Positions 9,541 through 18,185 of a stretch of DNA of 64,000 nt are shown here, piece after piece. The position numbers and the translations under genes were made by a program. Source of the stretch: Streptomyces sp. ML-6. Lineage in GTDB: Bacteria > Actinomycetota > Actinomycetes > Streptomycetales > Streptomycetaceae. The stretch spans positions 3,987,001-4,051,000 of the forward strand of contig NZ_JAOTIK010000001.1 of assembly GCF_030116705.1 (NCBI RefSeq). The letters run 5' to 3'. Position 1 is the stretch's first letter; each line of letters starts with the position of its first letter. The notes below the pieces were generated by a model. That model was given only the letters and a program-made list of their open reading frames with translations, did not search any database and was not told where the DNA came from.

Positions 9541-9640
9541 GATCAGACGGTGCGACCCCCGGATCGGGCGGTACGGGCCAGGATCAGGCGATACGACTCC
9601 CGGATCAGGCGGTACGACCCTCCTGGATCAGGCGTTGCGG
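9541..9640. repeat. about 21-bp imperfect tandem repeats between sco and ycnI
   Basis: Nearly five units starting GATC(A/G)G(A/G)CG(G/A)T(A/G)CG begin at 9541, 9562, 9582, 9603 and 9626. The last unit runs into the 3' end of the ycnI-like gene, which stops at 9628. A related fragment lies near 9464. They give G/C-rich structure between the two coding blocks but no gene; the gap from 9383 to 9627 is otherwise featureless. Confidence 0.7.
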
Positions 9641-10362
9641 CGGCGGCCGGCGAGGACGCCGAAGGCGACTCCGGCGATACCGACGACGATGCCGACGATG
9701 CCGAGGACGCGGGCCGTGGTGTCGCTGGAGGACGTGTCCGAGTCGGCCGCGGTCTGCTTGTCGGCCGCCCGGTCGGTGTTCTTGGAGTCGGCGGACGCGC
9801 CGTGCCCACCGTCGGCCGCCTCGGTCAGCGCGAGGACGGGCGCCGGGCTCTCGGGCTCGTCGGCGCCTTCCTTCGGCTCCTCGATCCAGCGGACGATCTC
9901 CTTGTTGTCGTACGTCTGGATGGCCTTGAACACCATCTGGTCGGAGTCCTCGGGGAGCTGGCCGAGGGAGAGCGGGAACTGCTGGAAGGCGCCGGGGCGG
10001 ATGCCGCGCTCGTCCTTGTCCCCCTCGGCGGTCCAGGTGACCTTGGAGACGGCCTCGTTGATCTTCTGGCCGTGCATCTCCAGTGGCTTGGCCAGCTTGC
10101 TCCTGGTGACCTCGATGTTCCAGCCAGGCACGGCCTGCGGCATGACGGAGGCCAGCGGGTGGTCGGTCGGGAAGTTGACCTCGACCTTGATCGTCGAGGC
10201 GTCGTCGCGCTCGTTGGGGACCTTGAAGTTGACGGTGGCGTAGCCGCCCTTGGCGGCCTCGCCCTGCGGCTGCACGCTGACGTGCGCGGAGGCCGTACCG
10301 GCGAGGACGAGGACGGCGGAGGCGGCGAGACCGCCGGCGAGGGCGATGCGGGAAACGTTCAT
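9628..10362 (-). CDS. YcnI-like (DUF1775) copper-associated exported protein
   Basis: 244 residues, start ATG 10362 with GGAG 11 bp upstream. A cleavable signal ends in ...GTASAHVSVQP, so the mature protein begins with the His used by YcnI proteins as a copper ligand. The DUF1775 domain spans about 30-180 (FKVPNERD, VPGWNIEV). A Ser/Asp/Lys-rich spacer and a C-terminal membrane helix ending in GRRRNA anchor it to the membrane facing out. YcnI sits with CopC/CopD genes in many Gram-positives, matching this locus. An in-frame extension upstream to 11205 is Arg-rich shadow sequence. Confidence 0.92.
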   Translation of the reverse strand: MNVSRIALAGGLAASAVLVLAGTASAHVSVQPQGEAAKGGYATVNFKVPNERDDASTIKVEVNFPTDHPLASVMPQAVPGWNIEVTRSKLAKPLEMHGQKINEAVSKVTWTAEGDKDERGIRPGAFQQFPLSLGQLPEDSDQMVFKAIQTYDNKEIVRWIEEPKEGADEPESPAPVLALTEAADGGHGASADSKNTDRAADKQTAADSDTSSSDTTARVLGIVGIVVGIAGVAFGVLAGRRRNA

Positions 10363-10526
10363 GACAGGGATCACTCCACGGAAGCACGGGGGAAGGTGGC
10401 CCGGCGCGCGGGTGCGCGACGGCATCGCGACACCTCTTCCCCGGGTACGGGGTGCGCACTGATGGCCGGTACGGCGCGGAGAGGTCCGCGTCCCGGGGCG
10501 TGCGTACGCCGGTGGTGGGTGTCGCG

Positions 10527-11330
10527 TCAGGCTGCGAGCGCGTACGCGGGGGGCGGACCGCGCCTGATCACCAGGTGCTGCAGGGGGTCCCCGGCGGCGG
10601 GTGCCGGGGCGTCGGCCTCGGTACGGGCGACGCGCGGCCCGGTCGTCGGGCCGCCGGGAAGCCCGGCGCGCAGGGCGTTGACCAGGGCGAGCGCGGTGCG
10701 CAGGGCGCGCAGCCGGGCCCCGGCCGCGAACTGCTGGGCGCCGTGCGCGGACAGCCGGACCAGCCGGAACAGGGCGATCTCGCCGCGTCGCAGCAGCCAG
10801 CCCGTGACGGTGGCGGCCAGCAGGTGGCCGAGCAGCATGGGCAGGCTGGGCAGCAGCGCGGCGAGGCCGGCCGCCTGAGCGCCGGACACGGAGGCCAGGT
10901 GCTGCTGGCCGTCGCCCGCCACCGCCGCCGGGTCGATGCCGGCGGTGGTGACGATGCGGTGGGCGTCGGCGGCGTTCAGCCGGTCCGGGCCCGCCCCGCA
11001 CACGAGGCTCGCCGCGAACCGGATCAACGCGTCGTCGCCCGCCCCGGTGCGCGCCGGGGCGCTGTGCGTGCCCACGCCGAAGAGGGTGTGCAGGGCGATC
11101 TGCCCCCCGACCAGCGCGGTGGCGATGGCCGACAGCGAACGCTCGCGTCCGGCGAGCGGCACCGTCAGCGCGAGGATTCCCAGGAACCCGGCGAGCAGCG
11201 TCCACCAGGGGACGGCCGCGTACGAGGCGAGGGAGTGGCCTGCCGCGGACAGCGCGACACAGACCGCGGTGAACACCGCGGCCCTCAGGAGCCGCAGACC
11301 GGCTCCGGCGCGTGCGACAGGCATAGACAT
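10527..11330 (-). CDS. integral membrane protein of unknown function
   Basis: 267 residues from ATG 11330 (MSMPVARAG; a second ATG is two codons later). Six or so hydrophobic segments are visible (about 15-35, 40-58, 68-88, 150-175 and others), so it is a polytopic membrane protein. The His-rich spots GHSLASY, ALHTLFGVGTHS and LGHLLAA could bind metal, but I recognise no family. It lies 164 bp upstream of the YcnI-like gene on the same strand and may belong to the copper group by position only. Confidence 0.75.
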   Translation of the reverse strand: MSMPVARAGAGLRLLRAAVFTAVCVALSAAGHSLASYAAVPWWTLLAGFLGILALTVPLAGRERSLSAIATALVGGQIALHTLFGVGTHSAPARTGAGDDALIRFAASLVCGAGPDRLNAADAHRIVTTAGIDPAAVAGDGQQHLASVSGAQAAGLAALLPSLPMLLGHLLAATVTGWLLRRGEIALFRLVRLSAHGAQQFAAGARLRALRTALALVNALRAGLPGGPTTGPRVARTEADAPAPAAGDPLQHLVIRRGPPPAYALAA

Positions 11331-11739
11331 GGCGCAGCCATCATCGCACCGGGCCCCGCGCCCGGGAACGGCAGGTCCGGAAGGTCGCCCCGGTTCGGCC
11401 TGATCCGTACGGCCACGCACCAGACCCCCCGTGGGCCCCTCTGGATCCGCCCCGGATCCGTACCGACCGCGCCCCCGGACCCGTCCCGGTGCCGCGCACG
11501 ACCGCGCCGGAACCACAGCCGGGCGCCGTGCGGAACCACGACCGGGCGCGACGGCCGGGCACGTCGATCGGGGTGGGGCGGCCGGGGTACGGCGGTCGGG
11601 ACACCGGTCCGGCATACACGGGCGCGCGGAGCACGGCCATCCGCCGAATGAGCGGTCTCACATCCGGTCCGTGCTTACGAACGGTGCGGTGCGGCAATAC
11701 AGGTATCGGTATGTCGAGCCGCGGCCAGGAGGCTGGAGC

Positions 11740-12366
11740 ATGAGCATCTGGTGGTCCCTCCATCTGCGGCGTGAGGCCGCGAGCGTTCCGCTCGCCCGCC
11801 GCTTCCTGTTGGGGACGATGGAGACCGCGGGGGTGGACCCGGACATCTCCTTCGACCTGTCGCTCGCGCTCAGCGAGGCCTGTGCGAACGCCGTCGAGCA
11901 CGGTGGCGACCACCGGGACGCGGAGGACCGGGAGATCCGGGAGGGCCGGAGTGTCGCCCTCGACCCGTGGGACGTGTGGGACGAGCTGCCCGGATCGGCC
12001 TCCGGGCAGTACCGGGTCACCGCTTACCTGGACGGCGAGAAGTGCCGCATCGAGGTCGCGGACTCGGGCCCCGGCTTCCCCGCCCGGCAGCCGTCCGGCA
12101 CCTCTGCGGAGCGGCACGGACCGCAACCGTGCGAGGCGCAGCCGTACGAGTCGTACGAGGCGCAGCCGTACGAGTCGTACGAGGCGCAGCCGTGCGAGTT
12201 CTCCCCGCAGTACCCCTCGCTCAGCGCCGAGGACGGGCGGGGCCTGTGTCTGATCGAGCAGCTCGCCGACCACGTCCACTTCGGCAACCGCCCCGGTCGC
12301 GGCGCCGTCGTCAGCTTCGACAAGGTCCTGAAATGGCGGAAGGACGCCCTGCTCATGGTGTCCTGA
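11740..12366 (+). CDS. RsbW-like ATP-binding (HATPase_c) regulatory protein
   Basis: 208 residues from ATG 11740, chosen because AGGAGG lies just upstream. The GHKL fold of anti-sigma/RsbW kinases is seen in the N-box ALSEACANAVEHG (residues 47-59), the G1 box VADSGPGFP (about 106) and the G2 box DGRGLCLIEQLAD (about 167). These proteins bind ATP and either phosphorylate anti-anti-sigma factors or block sigma factors; the partner is unknown. A 24-bp in-frame DNA repeat (about 12130-12199) inserts (Q)PYESYEA copies between the G1 and G2 boxes. The last codons form one arm of a terminator. Confidence 0.88.
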   Translation: MSIWWSLHLRREAASVPLARRFLLGTMETAGVDPDISFDLSLALSEACANAVEHGGDHRDAEDREIREGRSVALDPWDVWDELPGSASGQYRVTAYLDGEKCRIEVADSGPGFPARQPSGTSAERHGPQPCEAQPYESYEAQPYESYEAQPCEFSPQYPSLSAEDGRGLCLIEQLADHVHFGNRPGRGAVVSFDKVLKWRKDALLMVS

Positions 12367-12381
12367 GCAGGGCGTCCTTCC
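12338..12381. terminator. bidirectional hairpin terminator overlapping the end of the ATPase gene
   Basis: 12338-12355 is perfectly complementary to 12364-12381 (18 bp, 8-nt loop). The left arm is the last coding stretch of the plus-strand ATPase and its stop codon lies at the right arm. The minus-strand aminopeptidase gene ends at 12418, so one hairpin can end both converging transcripts. Confidence 0.85.
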
Positions 12382-12417
12382 GAGGTTTCCCCCGGTCCTC
12401 GCCGGACCGGTGCGGGA

Positions 12418-13881
12418 TCAGCCCTTCAGCCCGGCCATCCACGCCTCGACCTCGTCGGCCCGGCGCGGCAGCTTGTCGGAGAGGTTCCGGTTGCCGTCCT
12501 CGGTGACGAGGATGTCGTCCTCGATCCGGACGCCGATGCCCCGGTACTCCTCCGGCACGGTCAGGTCGTCGGCCTGGAAGTACAGGCCGGGCTCGACGGT
12601 GAGGCAGACGCCGGGCTCCAGCGTGCCGTTCACATACGTCTCGGTGCGGGCGGCGGCGCAGTCGTGCACGTCCATGCCGAGCATGTGACCGGTGCCGTGC
12701 AGCGTCCAGCGGCGCTGCAGGCCCAGCTCCAGGACCTTGTCCACGGACAGGTCGCCCAGCAGGCCCCACTCGACGAGCTTCTCGGCGAGGACCCGCTGCG
12801 CGGCGTCGTGGAAGTCGCGGTAGGCGGCGCCGGGCTTGACGGCCGCGATGCCCGCCTCCTGGGCCTCGTACACCGCGTCGTAGATCTTCCGCTGGAGCGG
12901 GGTGAACGTGCCGTTGATCGGGAGGGTGCGGGTCACGTCGGCGGTGTAGAGGTCGTTGGTCTCCACACCGGCGTCGAGCAGCAGCAGCTCGCCGGAGCGC
13001 ACCGGGCCGTCGTTGCGCACCCAGTGCAGGGTGGTGGCGTGCGGACCGGCGGCGCAGATCGAGCCGTAGCCGATGTCGTTGCCCTCGATGCGGGCGCGCA
13101 GGAAGAAGGTGCCCTCGATGTAGCGCTCGCTCGTCGCCTCGGCCTTGTCGAGGACCTTCACGACGTCCTCGAAGCCGCGCGCGGTGGCGTCGCACGCCTT
13201 CTGCAGCTCGGCGATCTCGAAGTCGTCCTTGACCAGCCGGGCCTCGGAGAGGAAGACGCGCAGCTCCTCGTCTCGCTCCGCGGTGACCTTGTCGGTCAGC
13301 GCGGCCTCGATGCCGGCGTCGTGGCCGCGGACGTTGCGGACCGGGCCGGTGGCCTCGGCCAGCGCGGCCGGGAGCTCGCGCACGTCCTTCGCCGGGATGC
13401 CCAGCAGCTGCTCGGCCTCGGTGAGGGAGTGGCGCCGGCCGACCCACAGCTCGCCCTGGCCGTCGAGCCAGAACTCGCCGTTCTCGCGGTTGGAGCGCGG
13501 CAGCAGGTGGATGGTGGCCTCGTGGCCGTCCGCGGTCGGCTCCAGGACGAGGACGCCGTCCTGGGTCTGGTCGCCCGTGAGGTACGCGTACTCGGTGGAG
13601 GCGCGGAAGGCGTACTCGGTGTCATTGGAGCGGGTCTTCAGGTTGCCCGCGGGGATGACCAGGCGCTCGCCGGGGAAGCGCGCGGAGAGCGCGGCGCGGC
13701 GGGCGGCCGTGTGGGCGGCCTGGGCGATCGGTTCGAGGCCGTGGAGTTCGGTGTCGGCCCAACCGGACTTCATGTTCGCGGCGAGTTCGTCGGAGACGCC
13801 CGGGTACAGGCCGTTCTTCCGCTGCTTGACAGCCTGCTCTTCTTCGGTCTCCGGGTTCTCCGGGGTGAGCTCCTCAGCCAC
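12418..13881 (-). CDS. pepP: Xaa-Pro aminopeptidase
   Basis: M24-family metallopeptidase removing N-terminal residues preceding proline; 487 residues from GTG 13881, which has AAGGAG about 9 bp upstream. The N-terminal creatinase-like domain covers about 75-240. The pita-bread catalytic domain shows all five metal ligands: Asp in LLLLDAGVE, Asp in TADVTRT, His in HGTGHMLGMDVHD, Glu in TVEPGLYF and Glu in VRIEDD. Cytoplasmic, no signal. The upstream in-frame extension to 14052 lacks homology. From 13882 to 14162 there is only a GC-rich stretch of degenerate GGGGAAGCCGCGGGGCG-like repeats. Confidence 0.95.
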   Translation of the reverse strand: MAEELTPENPETEEEQAVKQRKNGLYPGVSDELAANMKSGWADTELHGLEPIAQAAHTAARRAALSARFPGERLVIPAGNLKTRSNDTEYAFRASTEYAYLTGDQTQDGVLVLEPTADGHEATIHLLPRSNRENGEFWLDGQGELWVGRRHSLTEAEQLLGIPAKDVRELPAALAEATGPVRNVRGHDAGIEAALTDKVTAERDEELRVFLSEARLVKDDFEIAELQKACDATARGFEDVVKVLDKAEATSERYIEGTFFLRARIEGNDIGYGSICAAGPHATTLHWVRNDGPVRSGELLLLDAGVETNDLYTADVTRTLPINGTFTPLQRKIYDAVYEAQEAGIAAVKPGAAYRDFHDAAQRVLAEKLVEWGLLGDLSVDKVLELGLQRRWTLHGTGHMLGMDVHDCAAARTETYVNGTLEPGVCLTVEPGLYFQADDLTVPEEYRGIGVRIEDDILVTEDGNRNLSDKLPRRADEVEAWMAGLKG

Positions 13882-14162
13882 GACTTGTCTCTCCTTGATA
13901 CGACACTGGACCCCGTCCATCGTACGGGCGTACGGAAGGGGGCACAGGGGCGGAAGACCTGTTACACGGCCGGGGCGGGGGAGGGGCCGACCGGGCCGGA
14001 CCGGCGAGGACGGGGAGAAACAGGGGAGGCCCGGGGCGCACGCGGGGCGCACACGGGGCGTGCGGGGGAAGCCGCAGGACGGGTGCGGGGAGGCGCGGGG
14101 AAGCTGCGGGGCGTATGCGGGAAGCCGCGGGGAAGCGGGGAAGCCGCGGGGCGTGCGCGGGC

Positions 14163-15533
14163 TCAGTCGAAGCGCGCGGCCAGCAGGGCCACGTCCTCCG
14201 TGTCGCCGGACCGGTCGAGCCCGTCCGGCAGCACGGCGCGCAGCACGTGGTCGGCGACGGAACCGGGGTCGTGGCGCAGCGCCTTCGGCACGGACGCCGC
14301 CGCCGAGTGGAGCCGCGCGAACGCCCGGTCCGTGGAGCCGCTGGTCCGGCGCAGCATCCCGTCGGTGTAGAGCAGAACGGTTTCGCCTTCTGCGGGGGCG
14401 ATCTCCACGCTGGGCGCCTCCCAGCAGGCGAGCATGCCCAGCGGCGCGGAGACGGAGGTCTCCACGAATTCGGTGCGCCGCTCACCGACGACGAGCGGCG
14501 GGGCGTGTCCGGCCCCGGCCAGCAGTATCTTGCGCCGGGCCGGTTCGCAGTAGGCGAACAGGGCGGTCGCGGAGCGGGCCGGCTCGGTGAGCCGCAGCAG
14601 CAGTTCCAGATCGGAGAGCACGGCGACCGGGTCCTCGCCCTCCATCACCGCGTACGCCCGCAGCCCGGCCCGCAGCCGTCCCGAGGCGGCCAGGGCGTCG
14701 GGCCCGGAGCCGCTCACCGAACCCACGGCGAGACCGAGCGCGCCCTCGGGCAGGGCCAGCGCGTCGTACCAGTCGCCGCCGCCCCGGGGCGCCTTGTGGT
14801 GGCGGGCGGCCAACTGCACGCCGGGCACCCGGGGCATCCGGGTGGGCAGCAGCTCCTCCGAGATGGTGGCGAGGTCGGCCCTGGCCCGCTCCAGCTCCAG
14901 CAGCCTGGCCAGGTGCTCGCCCGCGTACGCGGCGTAGAGGCCGACGAGGTGGCGCTGGCGTTCCAGCGGCTCGGCGGGTTCGTCGTACAGCCAGACGGCC
15001 GCGCCGAGCCTGCCGGTCGCCCCGGCGGTGAGCGGCAGGGCGTAGCTGGCCGCGTATCCGAGACGGGCGGCGACCTCGCGGCGGCGCGGGTCCAGGCTGG
15101 TGTCGCCGAGCAGATCGGGGGTGATCAGCGCGCTCTCGGCGTCCGGGAACCCTTCCAGGATCCGGCCGTGGGAGGTGACGCTGCGCGGCACCGTCTCGAT
15201 GTGCCCGAGCTCGGAGTGGGCGAGGCCGAGGCCGATGGTGCTGACGGGGCCGCGGTGGTCGGAGGGTTCGAGGACGACCAGGCCGCGGCGGGCGCCGACC
15301 AGGGCGGCTCCGGCTTCCAGCAGTTCGTGGAGCGCGTCGTCGAGCGTGCCGGTGCCGGCCAGCCGCTCGGTGAGTTCGTGAAGGGTGGTGAGATCGGAGA
15401 CCCAGCCGGCGAGGCGGTCCTGGATGAAGGCACCCGGAGCGGGCGACACCTCGGGCGAAGACCCGGCAGTGTGTGTTGAAACCGGAACTGTGGGATCGAT
15501 TCCAGCCATTCTCGGCAGGCGTGGGGTACTCAT
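14163..15533 (-). CDS. GAF-domain PP2C/SpoIIE-type serine phosphatase
   Basis: 456 residues. A GAF sensor domain lies at about 45-205 (from TLHELTERLAG to the EHLARLLELERAR linker). The SpoIIE/PP2C phosphatase domain (about 235-455) has the metal-binding GGDWYDA motif near 252, the VGSVSGSGPDA segment (normally VGDVxGxGxxA: the first Asp is replaced by Ser), LLYTDGM and the C-terminal DTEDVALLAARF. Such proteins dephosphorylate anti-anti-sigma factors, opposing the RsbW-like kinases encoded in this window. The Asp to Ser change may weaken one metal site. The cognate partner is not identifiable. Confidence 0.9.
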   Translation of the reverse strand: MSTPRLPRMAGIDPTVPVSTHTAGSSPEVSPAPGAFIQDRLAGWVSDLTTLHELTERLAGTGTLDDALHELLEAGAALVGARRGLVVLEPSDHRGPVSTIGLGLAHSELGHIETVPRSVTSHGRILEGFPDAESALITPDLLGDTSLDPRRREVAARLGYAASYALPLTAGATGRLGAAVWLYDEPAEPLERQRHLVGLYAAYAGEHLARLLELERARADLATISEELLPTRMPRVPGVQLAARHHKAPRGGGDWYDALALPEGALGLAVGSVSGSGPDALAASGRLRAGLRAYAVMEGEDPVAVLSDLELLLRLTEPARSATALFAYCEPARRKILLAGAGHAPPLVVGERRTEFVETSVSAPLGMLACWEAPSVEIAPAEGETVLLYTDGMLRRTSGSTDRAFARLHSAAASVPKALRHDPGSVADHVLRAVLPDGLDRSGDTEDVALLAARFD

Positions 15534-16154
15534 GGCTGTAGGCTTTCCGACCGGCGCGTTTCATGGAATAGCATCGCGAACCCCCATGTCATTCTGCGCC
15601 GTTATCAGTGCATCCGCATGTACACGTGCACCAGATGTACACGCAGAAGTGAGGCGATGTCCAGCATTGTCCCTACGGGTTTTGCGGTGTCCGATCGGCT
15701 GCTAAGTTGGCCAAAAAACGCACCTTGCGACAGGCGTTTGAGGTCGACTGGGTCTGCTCGACAAGGGGGTGTTCTCGGGGTGAAGTCCCGGAGAGAGCGT
15801 CATTTCGGGCATGCTGGGTACGTAATCAATGATGGTCGGGGGCAGTTCTGATCGCCCCGGAACCCGGCAGCGGGCCCGAACGTCCTCTCATGTGACGGTC
15901 ACGTCCCCACCCCCGAGTGGCGGGGTTTGCACCCTGGGACAGCAGGCGCGAGCATGCGCCGCTCCCCCGCCATGTTCCGCGTCCCGACCCGTATCGCCCC
16001 TGCACGACTCGGCTCGGCCCGTGCCCGGTACGACGAACCTTCCGTACCGCGGACACGAGAAGCATGTACGCACGGTGAATTGATGCACACGTACGGCAAC
16101 GCACCCGTGGTGTGATGTGGACCCTCGGCGTTCAACGGAAAGGAACGAGCGCTC
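15534..16154. promoter_or_regulatory. divergent intergenic region with ATGTACACG repeats
   Basis: 621 bp between the phosphatase (minus) and the primase-polymerase (plus), with no convincing gene. ATGTACACG occurs twice as a direct repeat at 15618-15626 and 15634-15642; CGCATGTACACGT is shared with 693-705. These look like binding sites for a helix-turn-helix regulator, but the protein is unknown. A small frame at 15618-15851 has no ribosome site of note and no family. Confidence 0.4.
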
Positions 16155-16940
16155 ATGCGCGAGATCCTCGGAAGGCGACGCAGGCTCCGGTTCCGGCGCG
16201 GGGGAAGGCCCGCCCGGCTCGACGCGGCCCTGACCTGTGCCACGGCATGGGGGTGGCCCGTGCTTCCCGGAGTGGGACTCGCCGCGGCCGGTGGTCGCGG
16301 CGACCGTGGCCGGGGCTGCGCCTGTCCCGATCCCGAGTGCGCCGTGCCCGGCGCGCACCCCTTCGATCCCGATCTCCTCGCGGCGACCACCGATGAGCGC
16401 ATGGTGCGCTGGTGGTGGACCAACCGGCCCGCCGCGCCGATCGTCCTGGCCACCGGCGGGCGCGCCCCGTGCGCGCTGAGCCTGCCGGCCGTGGCCGGTG
16501 CCCGCGCGCTGGCGGAGCTGGACCGGATGGGGGTGCGGCTCGGGCCGGTGGTGGCGACGCCGACCCGGTGGTCCCTGCTGGTCGCTCCCTACACCCTCGA
16601 ACGGCTCGGCGAGCTGCTGTACGCCCAGGACCGGGTGCCCAGTTCGCTGCGGTTCCACAGCGAGGGCGGCTATCTCGTCCTGCCGCCGTCCGAGGTGGGG
16701 ACGGGGCAGGTGCGCTGGGAGCGGGCCCCGGCCGCCGACCCCCTGGTGCCGTCGAGCGGTTCCCGGTCGTCCTCGGATGACTCCGGGTCGTCCTCCCGTG
16801 GTTCCCGGTCGTCCTTGCGCGGGGAGGGTTCCGCCTCCGGGGCCGCCGCGCCGTGGCTGCCGGATGTGGGGACGGTGCTCGAAGCGCTGGTCGAGGCGAG
16901 CAGCAGCGCCCCGGGCGGCGGAAGCCGACTCGCGTACTGA
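16155..16940 (+). CDS. bifunctional primase/polymerase-like N-terminal domain protein
   Basis: 261 residues from ATG 16155 with GGAAAGGA just upstream. It looks like the short prim-pol (AEP) N-terminal domain proteins frequent in Streptomyces: ALTCATAWGWPVLPGVGL, a Cys-containing GCACPDPECAVPGAHPF segment, MVRWWWTNRPAAPIVLATG, and FHSEGGYLVLPPSEV. The catalytic DxD of active prim-pols is replaced (CALSLPAVAG), so enzymatic activity is doubtful. A Ser-rich spacer (about 200-225) precedes the C-terminus. The end of the gene lies inside a 12-bp tandem repeat. Confidence 0.75.
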   Translation: MREILGRRRRLRFRRGGRPARLDAALTCATAWGWPVLPGVGLAAAGGRGDRGRGCACPDPECAVPGAHPFDPDLLAATTDERMVRWWWTNRPAAPIVLATGGRAPCALSLPAVAGARALAELDRMGVRLGPVVATPTRWSLLVAPYTLERLGELLYAQDRVPSSLRFHSEGGYLVLPPSEVGTGQVRWERAPAADPLVPSSGSRSSSDDSGSSSRGSRSSLRGEGSASGAAAPWLPDVGTVLEALVEASSSAPGGGSRLAY

Positions 16941-16975
16941 CTCGCGTACTGACTCGCGTACTGACTTGTGTACTG
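16928..16975. repeat. 12-bp tandem repeat, four copies
   Basis: ACTCGCGTACTG is repeated exactly three times plus one degenerate copy (ACTTGTGTACTG). The stop codon of the primase-polymerase-like gene is in the first junction, and each unit recreates a TGA, so copy-number change would not extend the protein. Confidence 0.9.
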
Positions 16976-17425
16976 AGGGCAAGGGCTTTGCAGTCGGGGT
17001 GCGGTGCGTCCGGCGGGCGCACCGCACTCGTAGGCGGGACCGCGCCCCGGCGGGTCCGGAGCGCGGACGGGACCGGCGCCCCGGACCCGGACCCGGCCCC
17101 GCCCGGTCCCACTTCCGACGGGTCCGGGCCCCGACGGGCCGGAACGCTGAAGGACCCGTGCCCCGGAATTGGGGCCCGAGGGCCGGGAGCCGGGGAGTCC
17201 GGGAGGGTTTGAAGGTCTGAATCCCGGTTTTTCCGCAGGGGTCCGATACGAAAGGATGAGCCGCCCGAACCTCCGGGGCCAGGCATTCGGTCGATATGTC
17301 GGGCGACCCGTCAGGAATTCGGTCGAATCCGACAGGTGACGCCGAGTGATTCCTCGCGACGATCGATATCGCGGATGAGGGCGCCCTTCAGGTCGGATCT
17401 TGAGCAATGCAAACTCTGCCGTTGC

Positions 17426-17512
17426 AAAGCCTTCCGAAGGAAGGCTTTCTGATGGACTTTCCGGATCCCTCGTGAGCCATTTCGAATATCTATTCGGAAT
17501 GGCTCACGAGGG
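17426..17512. terminator. two adjacent hairpins in the 16.98-18.19 kb gene-free region
   Basis: Hairpin A: AAAGCCTTCC (17426-17435), GAA loop, perfect complement 17439-17448. Hairpin B: a 22-bp stem (17467-17488 with 17491-17512) with one G-T mismatch and only a 2-nt spacer. The whole interval 16976-18185 (1.2 kb) contains no convincing gene. A third stem (13 bp) is at 18023-18035/18050-18062. The first two could end transcription in both directions or be a protein-binding palindrome or structured RNA. Confidence 0.6.
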
Positions 17513-18022
17513 GGTGTGCTCCGCGAGAGGATCGTCCGGCGTTCGGTATCTGTCCGAGACCGATCGGTCCTCCCGTGCGGTCCGCCGGTGTCGGGGGCCC
17601 TGGACGCCCCCGGGTATTACGGTCTCCGGTCCTCCCGGCCCTCCCGGCCCTTGTGCCCCGAGGGCGCGGAGACGGCCCCGGTCGTGGGTCAAGTCGGGGG
17701 CGGGGGTGCGGAATACGGGCCGGAACCGTCGTGCGCGGCACCCCGTGCGGACCCTCGTGCGGAGAGCCCCTGGCCGGGCGGGCTTCGAGGGGCGGGCCGT
17801 GCGGGCGAGGCGAGGAACGGACGGTCCGTTGCCGCCGGTGGGGGCGTCGGGCGTCGAACCGGCTTTTGGTGCGCGGGGCGGGCGCGCATGGTGAAGTGGC
17901 GAGAATGCCGGGGGTGTTCGGGCGGTGGGGCAGGGCGACGGGTCCGAGGCGGACCGGTGCGGGCTCGTGCGCCGGTACGTGCGCCGCGTCGTGCGCTGTG
18001 CGCCGTATCCGGAAATGAGGAT

Positions 18023-18062
18023 GCCCGGTCGCTGGCGACGGGGGATGCACCAGCGACCGGGC
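18023..18062. terminator. 13-bp hairpin upstream of the SEC-C gene stop
   Basis: GCCCGGTCGCTGG (18023-18035) is perfectly complementary to 18050-18062, with a 14-nt loop. It lies about 125 bp beyond the stop of the minus-strand SEC-C gene and is a likely terminator for it. Confidence 0.6.
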
Positions 18063-18185
18063 TTCCAGAACGGTAACAAGAGATCTGCCGTTCGCAAATT
18101 CGATCTCGCGTATTAGGACAGGGATTTACCTGCGAGTACAGCTAGTTGTGACGCGTGTCACCATAAGGCGGGATGTTCGTCACTG

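Noticed and set aside
15618..15851. 77-codon frame upstream of the prim-pol-like gene
   Set aside because: No convincing ribosome site, no family and poor codon bias; it overlaps the ATGTACACG regulatory repeats.
17400..17894. 164-codon frame in the gene-free region
   Set aside because: It runs through two strong hairpins and turns into Arg/Pro/Gly-rich shadow sequence; there is no homology by eye.
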